From Uloborus plumipes (lineage: Eukaryota; Arthropoda; Arachnida; Araneae; Uloboridae): DNA of 64,000 nucleotides. The position numbers and the translations under genes are program-made. Shown in pieces: positions 20,268 to 31,100 of the stretch. The notes below the pieces were generated by a model, which was not told the origin of the DNA, ran no database searches, and saw nothing but the letters and a program-made list of their open reading frames with translations. The stretch is from positions 1-64,000 of the forward strand of contig JAXGGA010002354.1 in assembly GCA_038373865.1 (NCBI GenBank), read 5' to 3'. Every line of letters begins with the position of its first letter. Positions within the stretch are counted from its first letter, which is position 1.

Positions 20268-20441
20268 ACTGCAAGGTTACTTGACAAAAAACATCGTGAC
20301 GTCAGCGTGACGTTAGCCTATGAAAAACGAACTAGATAAAAAGTCACAGCCTACTTAGCGAATGAGAGGAGATCGCTAACTGCTTGTGAGCTCTTATTGG
20401 CTCCGCCCGTAGTGACGTCAGTTTCAAGTTAAGTTGCTGTC
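20268..20441. repeat. ~170-bp repeat with two TGACGTCA sites, copy 1
   Basis: Block from actgcaagg to agttgctgtc. Copies are at 61015-61185 and 61990-62163. It contains cgtgacgtcagcgtgacg near 20295 and agtgacgtcag near 20411, so the CRE/ATF palindrome TGACGTCA occurs twice. Confidence 0.75.
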
Positions 20442-20544
20442 TAGTATAATAAAATTTTACTTCCGGACCTTATACCGTTTTTTTATGAGTAAAGGCAACA
20501 AGTATCACCTAAAAAAAGAGAAACTAGTATTTTTAATATTTTCT

Positions 20545-21105
20545 GCACATGATTGAAAAACATTTGAGCTTCGATAAATGAATAGGTGTCCGGAAGAAGG
20601 GCCTATGTCATGATTTCTAAATTGTGAAGGAGAGCGAAAAAACAAAGGTGCCAATTATTTTAGGAAATTAATTTGTGATTTCCCTGGCATCTATCGGATT
20701 CTTTGGGTACTACTAAGCAAGCCAACGGTTACTACACTTAACAAAGGCGGTTACTAGACTTAACAAAGGCTTTTATTCCATGAAAAAACAAAATTCAGAA
20801 AATCATGACATAGGCCCTTCTTCCGGACACCTATTCAAATAATAACGGGGGCAGCAGAGCGTACATAGACACCCCCCCCCGCAATTTTTGTAAGTGCGCC
20901 CCCCCTCACTCCCTATTACGTTGTAAAAAATGTTTTGTATGTAACTCATAATGCTATTTTCCTGGATCGTGCGCCTTCAACCTGGTACGCCCCTCTCCCC
21001 ATAGCGCGCCGCGGGGGTGCTATGTATGCCACTGAACTGGGGTGTATTTTGAATCGTCAAAACAATCGATCGTTTAGAAATTTAGTTTTTATATACATAT
21101 CAGGG
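20545..21105. repeat. Dispersed repeat, filled-site copy
   Basis: Second copy of the repeat at 19040-19260, interrupted at 20580-20836 by a foldback element and with extra sequence near 20900-21000. Confidence 0.7.
20580..20836. mobile_element. 257-bp foldback MITE with 4-bp TSD
   Basis: The termini gaataggtgtccggaagaag and their exact inverse extend about 36 bp inward (to atgtcatgattt). The flanks are aaat on both sides. Comparison with the empty site at 19040-19260 (gataaataataacg) confirms the insertion and duplication. Confidence 0.85.
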
Positions 21106-22050
21106 CCGTGACCAGAATACTGTTTCGGGGAGGATTTTACTTACTTATTTCTCGTGAAATCTATTGGTAAATAAAATGTGATTTGATGTTCCATATTGTA
21201 GAAGTTAATATCCGCAAACAGCGGGGTGTATGTTTTGCTCTCGATGTTTCTAAAACATTTCGAATTTGCTTTTGCCATTTTTTCAAAATTTTATTTATTT
21301 CATTATGATTTTTTATGCGAATGTTTTATATTTCAGCAAAAAAAAAAAAAAAAAAGATAATAATCAAGATATGCGGCTAAAAGTTATATCGTTTATCAGC
21401 CGTTACACTATCAATCTCGTTAGAAGCCGTTTTTGATAGTTACCATCGATGTTTTAAGGTCGATGTCTTTAAATGATCGCTGTTTCGAAGTTCGATGTTT
21501 TTTTTTCTTTCGATGTCTATTCGATGTTGTTTCGATATCTTCAGCGAAAAGCAATAAAAATGGGCAATAAAACAGATTCATCTTTAACAGTTGCAATATC
21601 TATCGTATTGAAACAGTTTTTTTTTTTCTTTTGAAATTACTACCGATGATTTACGGTCAACGATTTTTAAACATCGTTGTTTTTCTTTTAATTTAGAAAT
21701 TTTTTTCGATAACGGTGTTCTTCATTTCAACAAAAAAAGTTTCATAAAAATATGCGATAAATAAAAGTTATGCAGTTAATCAAGTTGCAGTATCTATCTC
21801 ACTAAAAATACTAAAAAAGTTTTCTATAATTGACATCGATTTTTAGTACGGTTGATGTTTTTCAGGAGACAAAAGATAAATCTAATTGAGAGGTAAAAGG
21901 AGGCGCAATGTATTGGAGAGTTACTGTATTACTGTATATTTAAATTTGCAAGTATTTTTTATAAAAATAGATCGATGTTTTGAAAACATAGATGTTTTTT
22001 GGTCGATGTATCAATACCATCGATGTTTTGCCTTCGATGTCGCACCCCTA
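21106..22050. repeat. cgatgttttt-family element, second copy
   Basis: Many tcgatgttttt and aaacatcg variants, ending catcgatgttttgcc...gatgtcgcacccctA at 22050. The left end is unclear. An A17-like run lies at 21338. Confidence 0.55.
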
Positions 22051-22088
22051 ATACATTAGGACTACGTACTATGCGCTTTGCCTCCTGA

Positions 22089-22205
22089 CAAACACAGGAC
22101 AGATTTACGGCACAGAGAGGATGAAATAACATCCATGAGCAAGGCGGGATTCGAACCCGCGACCACTTGCTTACGAGGAGAGAACTCTACCTCTTGGCCC
22201 ACGTG
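22089..22205 (-). mobile_element. tRNA-derived SINE with flanking direct repeats
   Basis: On the minus strand the head reads like a tRNA: D-arm-like ggccaagaggtagag, an anticodon loop CTCGTAA (CGU, Thr type), and a strong T arm gcgggTTCGAATcccgc. The acceptor ends do not pair, so it is not a functional tRNA. The 9-bp repeats gcctcctga (22080-22088 and 22206-22214) bracket it. Confidence 0.7.
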
Positions 22206-22525
22206 GCCTCCTGAAAAAAATGTTAAAAGATAAGCTTTACCCCCCCCCCCCCCATTGTCACCCGCAGATTATCAAATATCGTCTAAAATATTGCTTTTAG
22301 GAATTAAATTTCAAAAATATTTCGGGGGATATCTCCGAACCTCCTGACGTTATTGAAGATTTTCTGAAATTTCAAAGAGCGTAGTTTGGAGGAACAATGA
22401 GGAATCAAGGGTTGAAAATTGGTGCAAAAAATTAATAACTTTAAATTCCTGATTCGTCAATTTTTCAACCAAAAAATGTGTTATGCATTCACCTGTTGTT
22501 CTGTCATATAATTTTTTGGACTTAA

Positions 22526-23037
22526 CCCATTAATGCCTAGCGCTTCTCTTTAGGGATGGTCCAAAAAGGGCCCTGAATTTCCCCAAAATGAACATTTCAA
22601 CCAAATAATAGTGTTCAATGAGTACCTTGGTATTGTTTCAATTCGTTATTAACAGATTGCAGCACATAACCTTTGTAAAGTGTGTTCTGTAGCAGATTTA
22701 ATATAATCTTTATCAAAAATGACATCGTTCACAATCTCAAGAAAAAAAGCTAAGTTTTCAAAGTTAATCCCAGCTTCCCAGTTTATGTTAATTGCTGTTT
22801 TTATTTCTTCTTATAAAATGTCCTTTTAAATATTATATTGTAGGCAGAAAAAAAAATTAGTAAAAAAAGTATGCACCCTCTGGGATCTATCGTAACTTTT
22901 AAGGGACGATTATTCTTTCCTTAATGAAAAAAATTTTTTTTACATAATATTTTTTTATTATTTTTCCTGTCCATTAAACGCTGTTTGTAACTAGTATACA
23001 AAATATCTTTGCAAAAAAAATGTCTGGCATTAATGGG
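22526..23037. mobile_element. piggyBac-like MITE, 512 bp, copy B
   Basis: CCCATTAATGCCTAGCG and GGCATTAATGGG ends with TTAA on both sides (22522-22525, 23038-23041). Close full-length relative of copy A. Confidence 0.85.
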
Positions 23038-23041
23038 TTAA

Positions 23042-24213
23042 ATTTCGAAAAATTGCTAATAAGCCTCCTCAAAAACCACCATATTCTTTTATAATGGCAA
23101 AAATCAGCCTACTCGTGCTATAAAAACAGCAATTTAAGAATTATTTTTAAAGAGAGAGAGAACCCTTGAAATGCCCCACCTCAATCCTCTAACATCAACC
23201 AGATTGTCTAGAATCGCGTTTTGAAGTCGAAAATTTTGAACATTTCAGAAAGATAACCCCCGCACGTCTCCCTCATAATATCTTCTGAGATCGTTTGAAA
23301 GTGCACGTTTGCAACTTTTGTTTCGAAAAATTGCTAGGAAGAATCTGTGTACACCATCCCATTAAAAAAAATTGCATCCCTGAATTTGCCGAATCGTTAA
23401 TTTGAGCGTGCCGAATGAGGCAAATTTTTAGGAGGTCCGGGTGACCTCCCATGACCTCCCCTCAAGGCGCTCCTGTCCCCGACTACAGCGCTGGTAAAAC
23501 ATAGTTTCCCTTAGGTCTGTACTATGTGCTTAATACTTTTTTGTTTCTTAAAAAAGGTTTGAAACACGCATTTCTGCGATTGTTGTAAAGTTTTGCCATC
23601 GGCCTTTCAAAACGAAAATAATTGGCCATCGGTCTTTGAACAATCGGCATGCCCTACGTGTTGGTTTTTGTTAATGCTTTTTTTTTGTTTAACTTCCCCT
23701 TCCTTATCGGATCTGGGGAATTAAAACAATATTAGACTAAACAGAAATTTGTCCGTGGTAAAAATAGTTATCCCTTTTTAAAATGAGACTTGTTGATTTT
23801 TCTCACAATAGTAGCCGCCTTATTTTATACTTGCGTTTCCACGTCACCAAAAGCGGGAATACCGGTCCATTGTTGAGACTATTTGCAATCATTTTAAACA
23901 TAAATCATTAAACATTGTTCACCAACAAAGAGAAAATATTTTCAAAAATGTTCTGCACAACAATACATTATTTTAAAACAATGTGTTTTTCATTTCATTG
24001 AACTTTGAGAATTCATTGTTGCCTCATTGTTGAAGCTCATTTTGAGAAAAAATCGTAGCCATCTTGATACGTATATTTCTCCGTGAATTTCAACTGCGCT
24101 TTTGTGACATAATTATGGATATCCTGAAAGATTCTTTATTGAGGTAAGTTGATACTTAGCTTTAAACACTTCGTTACCGCTTAGGAGCATGTTATGCAAA
24201 AAACAAAGTTGAC
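23042..24213. other. Non-coding spacer
   Basis: A short inverted relative of the 15451/38126 repeat edge (gtgacctcccatgacctcccc) lies near 23450. No gene was recognised. Confidence 0.5.
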
Positions 24214-24561
24214 AATGCGCTTTGGGTCCCTGCTTGGCGCATTTTCAAAAAGTCGCCAATTTTTGCGTAATGTCTCTCGGAGCTTTCGGTAGAATCCTAG
24301 TTTAAGGTCCGGGTTTGGCGATTTTGCTTAAAGTCGCCAAACAATCCAATCATCCAATGATAATTCTATGGTTGCCATTTTGCTTAAAGTCGCCAAACAA
24401 TCCAATCATCCAATGCTAATTCTGTGGTTGGCAGATTTATTCATTTATCGCCGGACCTTAAACTAGGATTCTACCGAGCTTTCAATTCGCGAGACAACAA
24501 GGAAAAACGCGCCAGTTGGCGACTTTTTGAAAATGCGCCAAACAGGGACCCAAAGCGCATT
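24214..24561. mobile_element. Nested palindromic MITE, 348 bp
   Basis: The outer arms aatgcgctttgggtccctg ... cagggacccaaagcgcatt enclose gcgcattttcaaaaagtcgcc and its inverse. Inner arms tagaatcctagtttaaggtc and its inverse follow. The centre carries two direct copies of a ~44-bp unit (ttgcttaaagtcgccaaac). Target duplication unclear. Confidence 0.75.
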
Positions 24562-25070
24562 TTCACCAAAACAAAAAGCGATACAATTGCATGATATAGA
24601 GGTAATTCAATGCTGATTTTTTTTAAAACGCAGATTCAAAATACAGTGGAAGTTAGTTAATTGAATCAGTGGTTACTTCAATCATCAGGTTCAACGAATT
24701 GAATTGTCCCAAACACTTCGATTTTCTTGATTATGTGCGAGTTGAGAATTTTTTTTCGCCTTTTATTTAAAATCGAAAATTTTCCATGCAAGTTACAGAG
24801 TAGATCTTTACTAGCATTTTTACACGCATACCGTGTTTCAAAATAGTCTTTTTTGCGCCCTTTTTTTGCGGGGGGAGGGGGGTGTAAAGAGTACGTTTTT
24901 GCGTTTACGACTTGTTCTCATTCTACATTTCCTGAAAAATAATCGTGCTGAATTCAAAAATCGTCTGACTAATAAATGAAAACAAATGTGATGACTCGTA
25001 CAGGTTCGGTTTAATTAATTTCATTTGTTATTATATTTAAAACTTTGTAAAATACGTATTTCATTTTGTT
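24562..25070. other. Unique-looking flank of the satellite
   Basis: No gene recognised. The last part (from 25071) is duplicated inside the satellite at 26578. Confidence 0.5.
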
Positions 25071-25188
25071 GGATAATTATTCTCCTTGAATAAAAAAATA
25101 TCCGTTGAGATTCTGATTTTTTTTTTGTCACGTATCAAAAATTTGCTGTTATTGCGCGGCGTATATAGTTTTTACAAAATCTACTCTA

Positions 25189-28100
25189 GTGTGTCTACTC
25201 TATAAACGGGTTATGGCACGAGAGAAAGTGTGTCTGCCCTATAAACGGGTTATGGCACGTGTGGTGTGAAAGTGTGTCCGCCCTATAAACGGGTTATGGC
25301 ACGAGAGAAAGTGTGTCTACCCTATAAACGGGTTATGACACGAAAGTGTGTCTGCTCTATAAACGGGTTATGGCACGAGAGAAAGTGTGTCTGCCCTATA
25401 AACGGGTTATGACACGTGTGGTGTGAAAGTGTGTCTACTCTATAAACGGGTTATGGCACGAGAGAAAGTGTGTCTACCCTATAAACGGGTTATGACACGA
25501 GAGAAAGTGTGTCTGCCCTATAAACGGGTTATGGCGCGTGTGGTGTGAAAGTGTGTCTACTCTATAAACGGGTTATGGCACGAGAAAAAGTGTGTCTACC
25601 CTATAAACGGGTTATGGCACTAGAGAAAGTGTGTCTACCCTATAAACGGGTTATGGCACGAGAGAAAGTGTGTCTACCCTATAAACGGGTTATGGCACGA
25701 GAGAAAGTGTGTCTACCCTATAAACGGGTTATGACACGTGTGGTGTGAAAGTGTGTCTACCCTATAAATGGGTTATGACACGTGTGGTGTGAAAGTGTGT
25801 CTACTCTATAAACGGGTTATGGCACGAGAGAAAGTGTGTCTACCCTATAAACGGGTTATGGCAAGTGTGGTGTGAAAGTGTGTCTACTCTATAAACGGGT
25901 TATGGCACGAGAGAAAGTGTGTCTGCCCTATAAACGGGTTATGGCACGTGTGGTGTGAAAGTGTGTCTACTCTATAAACGGGTTATGGCACGAGAGAAAG
26001 TGTTTCTGCCCTATAAACGGGTTATGGCACGTGTGGTGTGAAAGTGTGTCTACTCTATAAACGGGTTATGGCACGAGAGAAAGTGTGTCTACCCTATAAA
26101 CGGGTTATGACACGAGAGAAAGTGTGTCTGCCCTATAAACGGGTTATGGCGCGTGTGGTGTGAAAGTGTGTCTACTCTATAAACGGGTTATGGCACGAGA
26201 AAAAGTGTGTCTACCCTATAAACGGGTTATGGCACTAGAGAAAGTGTGTCTACCCTATAAACGGGTTATGGCACGAGAGAAAGTGTGTCTACCCTATAAA
26301 CGGGTTATGGCACGAGAGAAAGTGTGTCTACCCTATAAACGGGTTATGACACGTGTGGTGTGAAAGTGTGTCTACCCTATAAATGGGTTATGGCACGTGT
26401 GGTGTGAAAGTGTGTCTACTCTATAAACGGGTTATGGCACGAGAGAAAGTGTGTCTACCCTATAAACGGGTTATGACACGTGTGGTGTGAAAGTGTGTCT
26501 ACCCTATAAATGGGTTATGACACGTGTGGTGTGAAAGTGTGTCTACTCTATAAACGGGTTATTGCACGAGAGAAAGTGGATAATTATTCTCCTTGAATAA
26601 AAAAATATCCGTTGAGATTCTGATTTTTTTTTTGTCACGTATCAAAAATTTGCTGTTATTGCGCGGCGTATATAGTTTTTACAAAATCTACTCTATAGTG
26701 TGTCTACTCTATAAACGGGTTATGGCACGAGAGAAAGTGTGTCTGCCCTATAAACGGGTTATGGCACGTGTGGTGTGAAAGTGTGTCCGCCCTATAAACG
26801 GGTTATGGCACGAGAGAAAGTGTGTCTACCCTATAAACGGGTTATGACACGAAAGTGTGTCTGCTCTATAAACGGGTTATGGCACGAGAGAAAGTGTGTC
26901 TGCCCTATAAACGGGTTATGGCACGTGTGGTGTGAAAGTGTGTCTTCTCTATAAACGGGTTATGGCACGAGAAAAAGTGTGTCTACCCTATAAACGGGTT
27001 ATGGCACTAGAGAAAGTGTGTCTACCCTATAAACGGGTTATGGCACGAGAGAAAGTGTGTCTACCCTATAAACGGGTTATGGCACGAGAGAAAGTGTTTC
27101 TGCCCTATAAACGGGTTATGGCACGTGTGGTGTGAAAGTGTGTCTACTCTATAAATGGGTTATGGCACGAGAGAAAGTGTGTCTACCCTATAAACGGGTT
27201 ATGGCACGTGTGGTGTGAAAGTGTGTCTACTCTATAAACGGGTTATGGCACGAGAAAAAGTGTGTCTTCCCTATAAACGGGTTATGACACGTGTGGTGTG
27301 AAAGTGTGTCTACCCTATAAATGGGTTATGACACGTGTGGTGTGAAAGTGCGTCTACACTATAAACGGGTTATGGCACGAGAGAAAGTGTGTCTACCCTA
27401 TAAACGGGTTATGGCAAGTGTGGTGTGAAAGTGTGTCTACTCTATAAACGGGTTATGGCACGAGAGGAAGTGTGTCTGCCCTATAAACGGGTTATGGCAC
27501 GTGTGGTGTGAAAGTGTGTCTACTCTATAAACGGGTTATGGCACGAGAGAAAGTGTTTCTGCCCTATAAACGGGTTATGGCACGTGTGGTGTGAAAGTGT
27601 GTCTACTCTATAAATGGGTTATGGCACGAGAGAAAGTGTGTCTACCCTATAAACGGGTTATGGCACGTGTGGTGTGAAAGTGTGTCTACTCTATAAACGG
27701 GTTATGGCACGAGAGAAAGTGTGTCTGCCCTATAAACGGGTTATGGCACGTGTGGTGTGAAAGTGTGTCTACCCTATAAACGGGTTATGGCACGAGAGAA
27801 AGTGTGTCTGCCCTATAAACGGGTTATGGCACGTGTGGTGTGAAAGTGTGTCTGCCCTATAAACGGGTTATGGCACGTGTGGTGTGAAAGTGTGTCTACT
27901 CTATAAACGGGTTATGACACGAAAGTGTGTCTGCCCTATAAACGGGTTATGGCACGTGTGGTGTGAAAGTGTGTCTACCCTATAAACGGGTTATGGCACG
28001 AGAGAAAGTGTGTCTGCCCTATAAACGGGTTATGGCACGTGTGGTGTGAAAGTGTGTCTACTCTATAAACGGGTTATGGCACGAGAAAAAGTGTGTCTGC

Positions 28101-31100
28101 CCTATAAACGGGTTTTGGCACGTGTGGTGTGAAAGTGTGTCTGCCCTATAAACGGGTTATGGCACGTGTGGTGTGAAAGTGTGTCTACTCTATAAACGGG
28201 TTATGGCACGAGAGAAAGTGTGTCTACCCTATAAACGGGTTATGGCACGAGAGAAAGTGTGTCTGCCCTATAAACGGGTTATGGCACGTGTGGTGTGAAA
28301 GTGTGTCTACTCTATAAACGGGTTATGGCACGAGAAAAAGTGTGTCTACCCTATCAACGGGTTATGGCACGTGTGGTGTGAAAGTGTGTCTACTCTATAA
28401 ACGGGTTATGGCACGAGAAAAAGTGTGTCTACCCTATAAACGGGTTATGGCACGTGTGGTGTGAAAGTGTGTCTACTCTATAAACGGGTTATGGCACGAG
28501 AAAAAGTGTGTCTACTCTATAAACGGGTTATGGCACGAGAGAAAGTGTGTCTACCCTATAAACGGGTTATGGCACGTGTGGTGTGAAAGTGTGTCTACTC
28601 TATAAACGGGTTATGGCACGAGAGAAAGTGTGTCTACCCTATAAACGGGTTATGGCACGTGTGGTGTGAAAGTGTGTCTACTCTATAAACGGGTTATGGC
28701 ACGAGAGAAAGTGTGTCTACCCTATAAACGGGTTATGGCACGTGTGGTGTGAAAGTGTGTCTACTCTATAAACGGGTTATGGCACGAGAGAAAGTGTGTC
28801 TACCCTATAAACGGGTTATGGCACGTGTGGTGTGAAAGTGTGTCTACTCTATAAACGGGTTATGGCACGAGAGAAAGTGTGTCTGCCCTATAAACGGGTT
28901 ATGGCACGTGTAGTGTGAAAGTGTGTCTACCCTATAAATGGGTTATGGCACGAGAGAAAGTGTGTCTACCCTATAAACGGGTTATGGCACGAGAGAAAGT
29001 GTGTCTACCCTATAAACGGGTTATGGCACGTGTGGTGTGAAAGTGTGTCTACTCTATAAACGGGTTATGGCACGAGAGAAATTGTGTCTACCCTATAAAC
29101 GGGTAATGGCACGTGTGGTGTGAAAGTGTGTCTACTCTATAAACGGGTTATGGCACGAGAGAAATTGTGTCTACCCTATAAACGGGTTATGGCACGTGTG
29201 GTGTGAAAGTGTGTCTACTCTATAAACGGGTTATGGCACGAGAGAAAGTGTGTCTACCCTATAAACGGGTTATGGCACGTGTGGTGTGAAAGTGTGTCTA
29301 CTCTATAAACGGGTTATGGCACGAGAAAAAGTGTGTCTACCCTATCAACGGGTTATGGCACGTGTGGTGTGAAAGTGTGTCTACTCTATAAACGGGTTAT
29401 GGCACGAGAAAAAGTGTGTCTACCCTATAAACGGGTTATGGCACGTGTGGTGTGAAAGTGTGTCTACTCTATAAACGGGTTATGGCACGAGAAAAAGTGT
29501 GTCTACTCTATAAACGGGTTATGGCACGAGAGAAAGTGTGTCTACCCTATAAACGGGTTATGGCACGTGTGGTGTGAAAGTGTGTCTACTCTATAAACGG
29601 GTTATGGCACGAGAGAAAGTGTGTCTACCCTATAAACGGGTTATGGCACGTGTGGTGTGAAAGTGTGTCTACTCTATAAACGGGTTATGGCACGAGAGAA
29701 AGTGTGTCTACCCTATAAACGGGTTATGGCACGTGTGGTGTGAAAGTGTGTCTACTCTATAAACGGGTTATGGCACGAGAGAAAGTGTGTCTGCCCTATA
29801 AACGGGTTATGGCACGTGTAGTGTGAAAGTGTGTCTACCCAATAAATGGGTTATGGCACGAGAGAAAGTGTGTCTACCCTATAAACGGGTTATGACACGA
29901 GAGAAAGTGTGTCTACCCTATAAACGGGTTATGGCACGTGTGGTGTGAAAGTGTGTCTACTCTATAAACGGGTTATGGCACGAGAGAAAGTGTGTCTACC
30001 CTATAAACGGGTTATGGCACGTGTGGTGTGAAAGTGTGTCTACTCTATAAACGGGTTATGGCACGAGAGAAATTGTGTCTACCCTATAAACGGGTTATGG
30101 CACGTGTGGTGTGAAAGTGTGTCTACTCTATAAACGGGTTATGGCACGAGAGAAAGTGTGTCTACCCTATAAACGGGTTATGGCACGTGTGGTGTGAAAG
30201 TGTGTCTACTCTATAAACGGGTTATGGCACGAGAGAAAGTGTGTCTACCCTATCAACGGGTTATGGCACGTGTGGTGTGAAAGTGTGTCTACTCTATAAA
30301 CGGGTTATGGCACGAGAAAAAGTGTGTCTACCCTATAAACGGGTTATGGCACGTGTGGTGTGAAAGTGTGTCTACTCTATAAACGGGTTATGGCACGAGA
30401 AAAAGTGTGTCTACTCTATAAACGGGTTATGGCACGAGAGAAAGTGTGTCTACCCTATAAACGGGTTATGGCACGTGTGGTGTGAAAGTGTGTCTACTCT
30501 ATAAACGGGTTATGGCACGAGAGAAAGTGTGTCTACCCTATAAACGGGTTATGGCACGTGTGGTGTGAAAGTGTGTCTACTCTATAAACGGGTTATGGCA
30601 CGAGAGAAAGTGTGTCTACCCTATAAACGGGTTATGGCACGTGTGGTGTGAAAGTGTGTCTACTCTATAAACGGGTTATGGCACGAGAGAAAGTGTGTCT
30701 ACCCTATAAACGGGTTATGGCACGTGTGGTGTGAAAGTGTGTCTACTCTATAAACGGGTTATGGCACGAGAGAAAGTGTGTCTGCCCTATAAACGGGTTA
30801 TGGCACGTGTGGTGTGAAAGTGTGTCTACCCTATAAATGGGTTATGGCACGAGAGAAAGTGTGTCTACCCTATAAACGGGTTATGGCACGAGAGAAAGTG
30901 TGTCTACCCTATAAACGGGTTATGGCACGTGTGGTGTGAAAGTGTGTCTACTCTATAAACGGGTTATGGCACGAGAGAAATTGTGTCTACCCTATAAACG
31001 GGTTATGGCACGTGTGGTGTGAAAGTGTCTACTCTATAAACGGGTTATGGCACGAGAGAAAGTGTGTCTGCCCTATAAACGGGTTATGGCACGTGTAGTG

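Noticed and set aside
22138..22208. Functional tRNA-Thr gene
   Set aside because: T arm and anticodon loop look good but the acceptor strands do not pair and the unit is bracketed by direct repeats, so a SINE is the better reading.
25545..27135. 60-67-codon frames with repeated VCLPYKRVMAREK
   Set aside because: Pure translation of satellite units; the unit mix breaks the frame after a few copies, and the same frames recur because of the 615-bp and 1.5-kb duplications.
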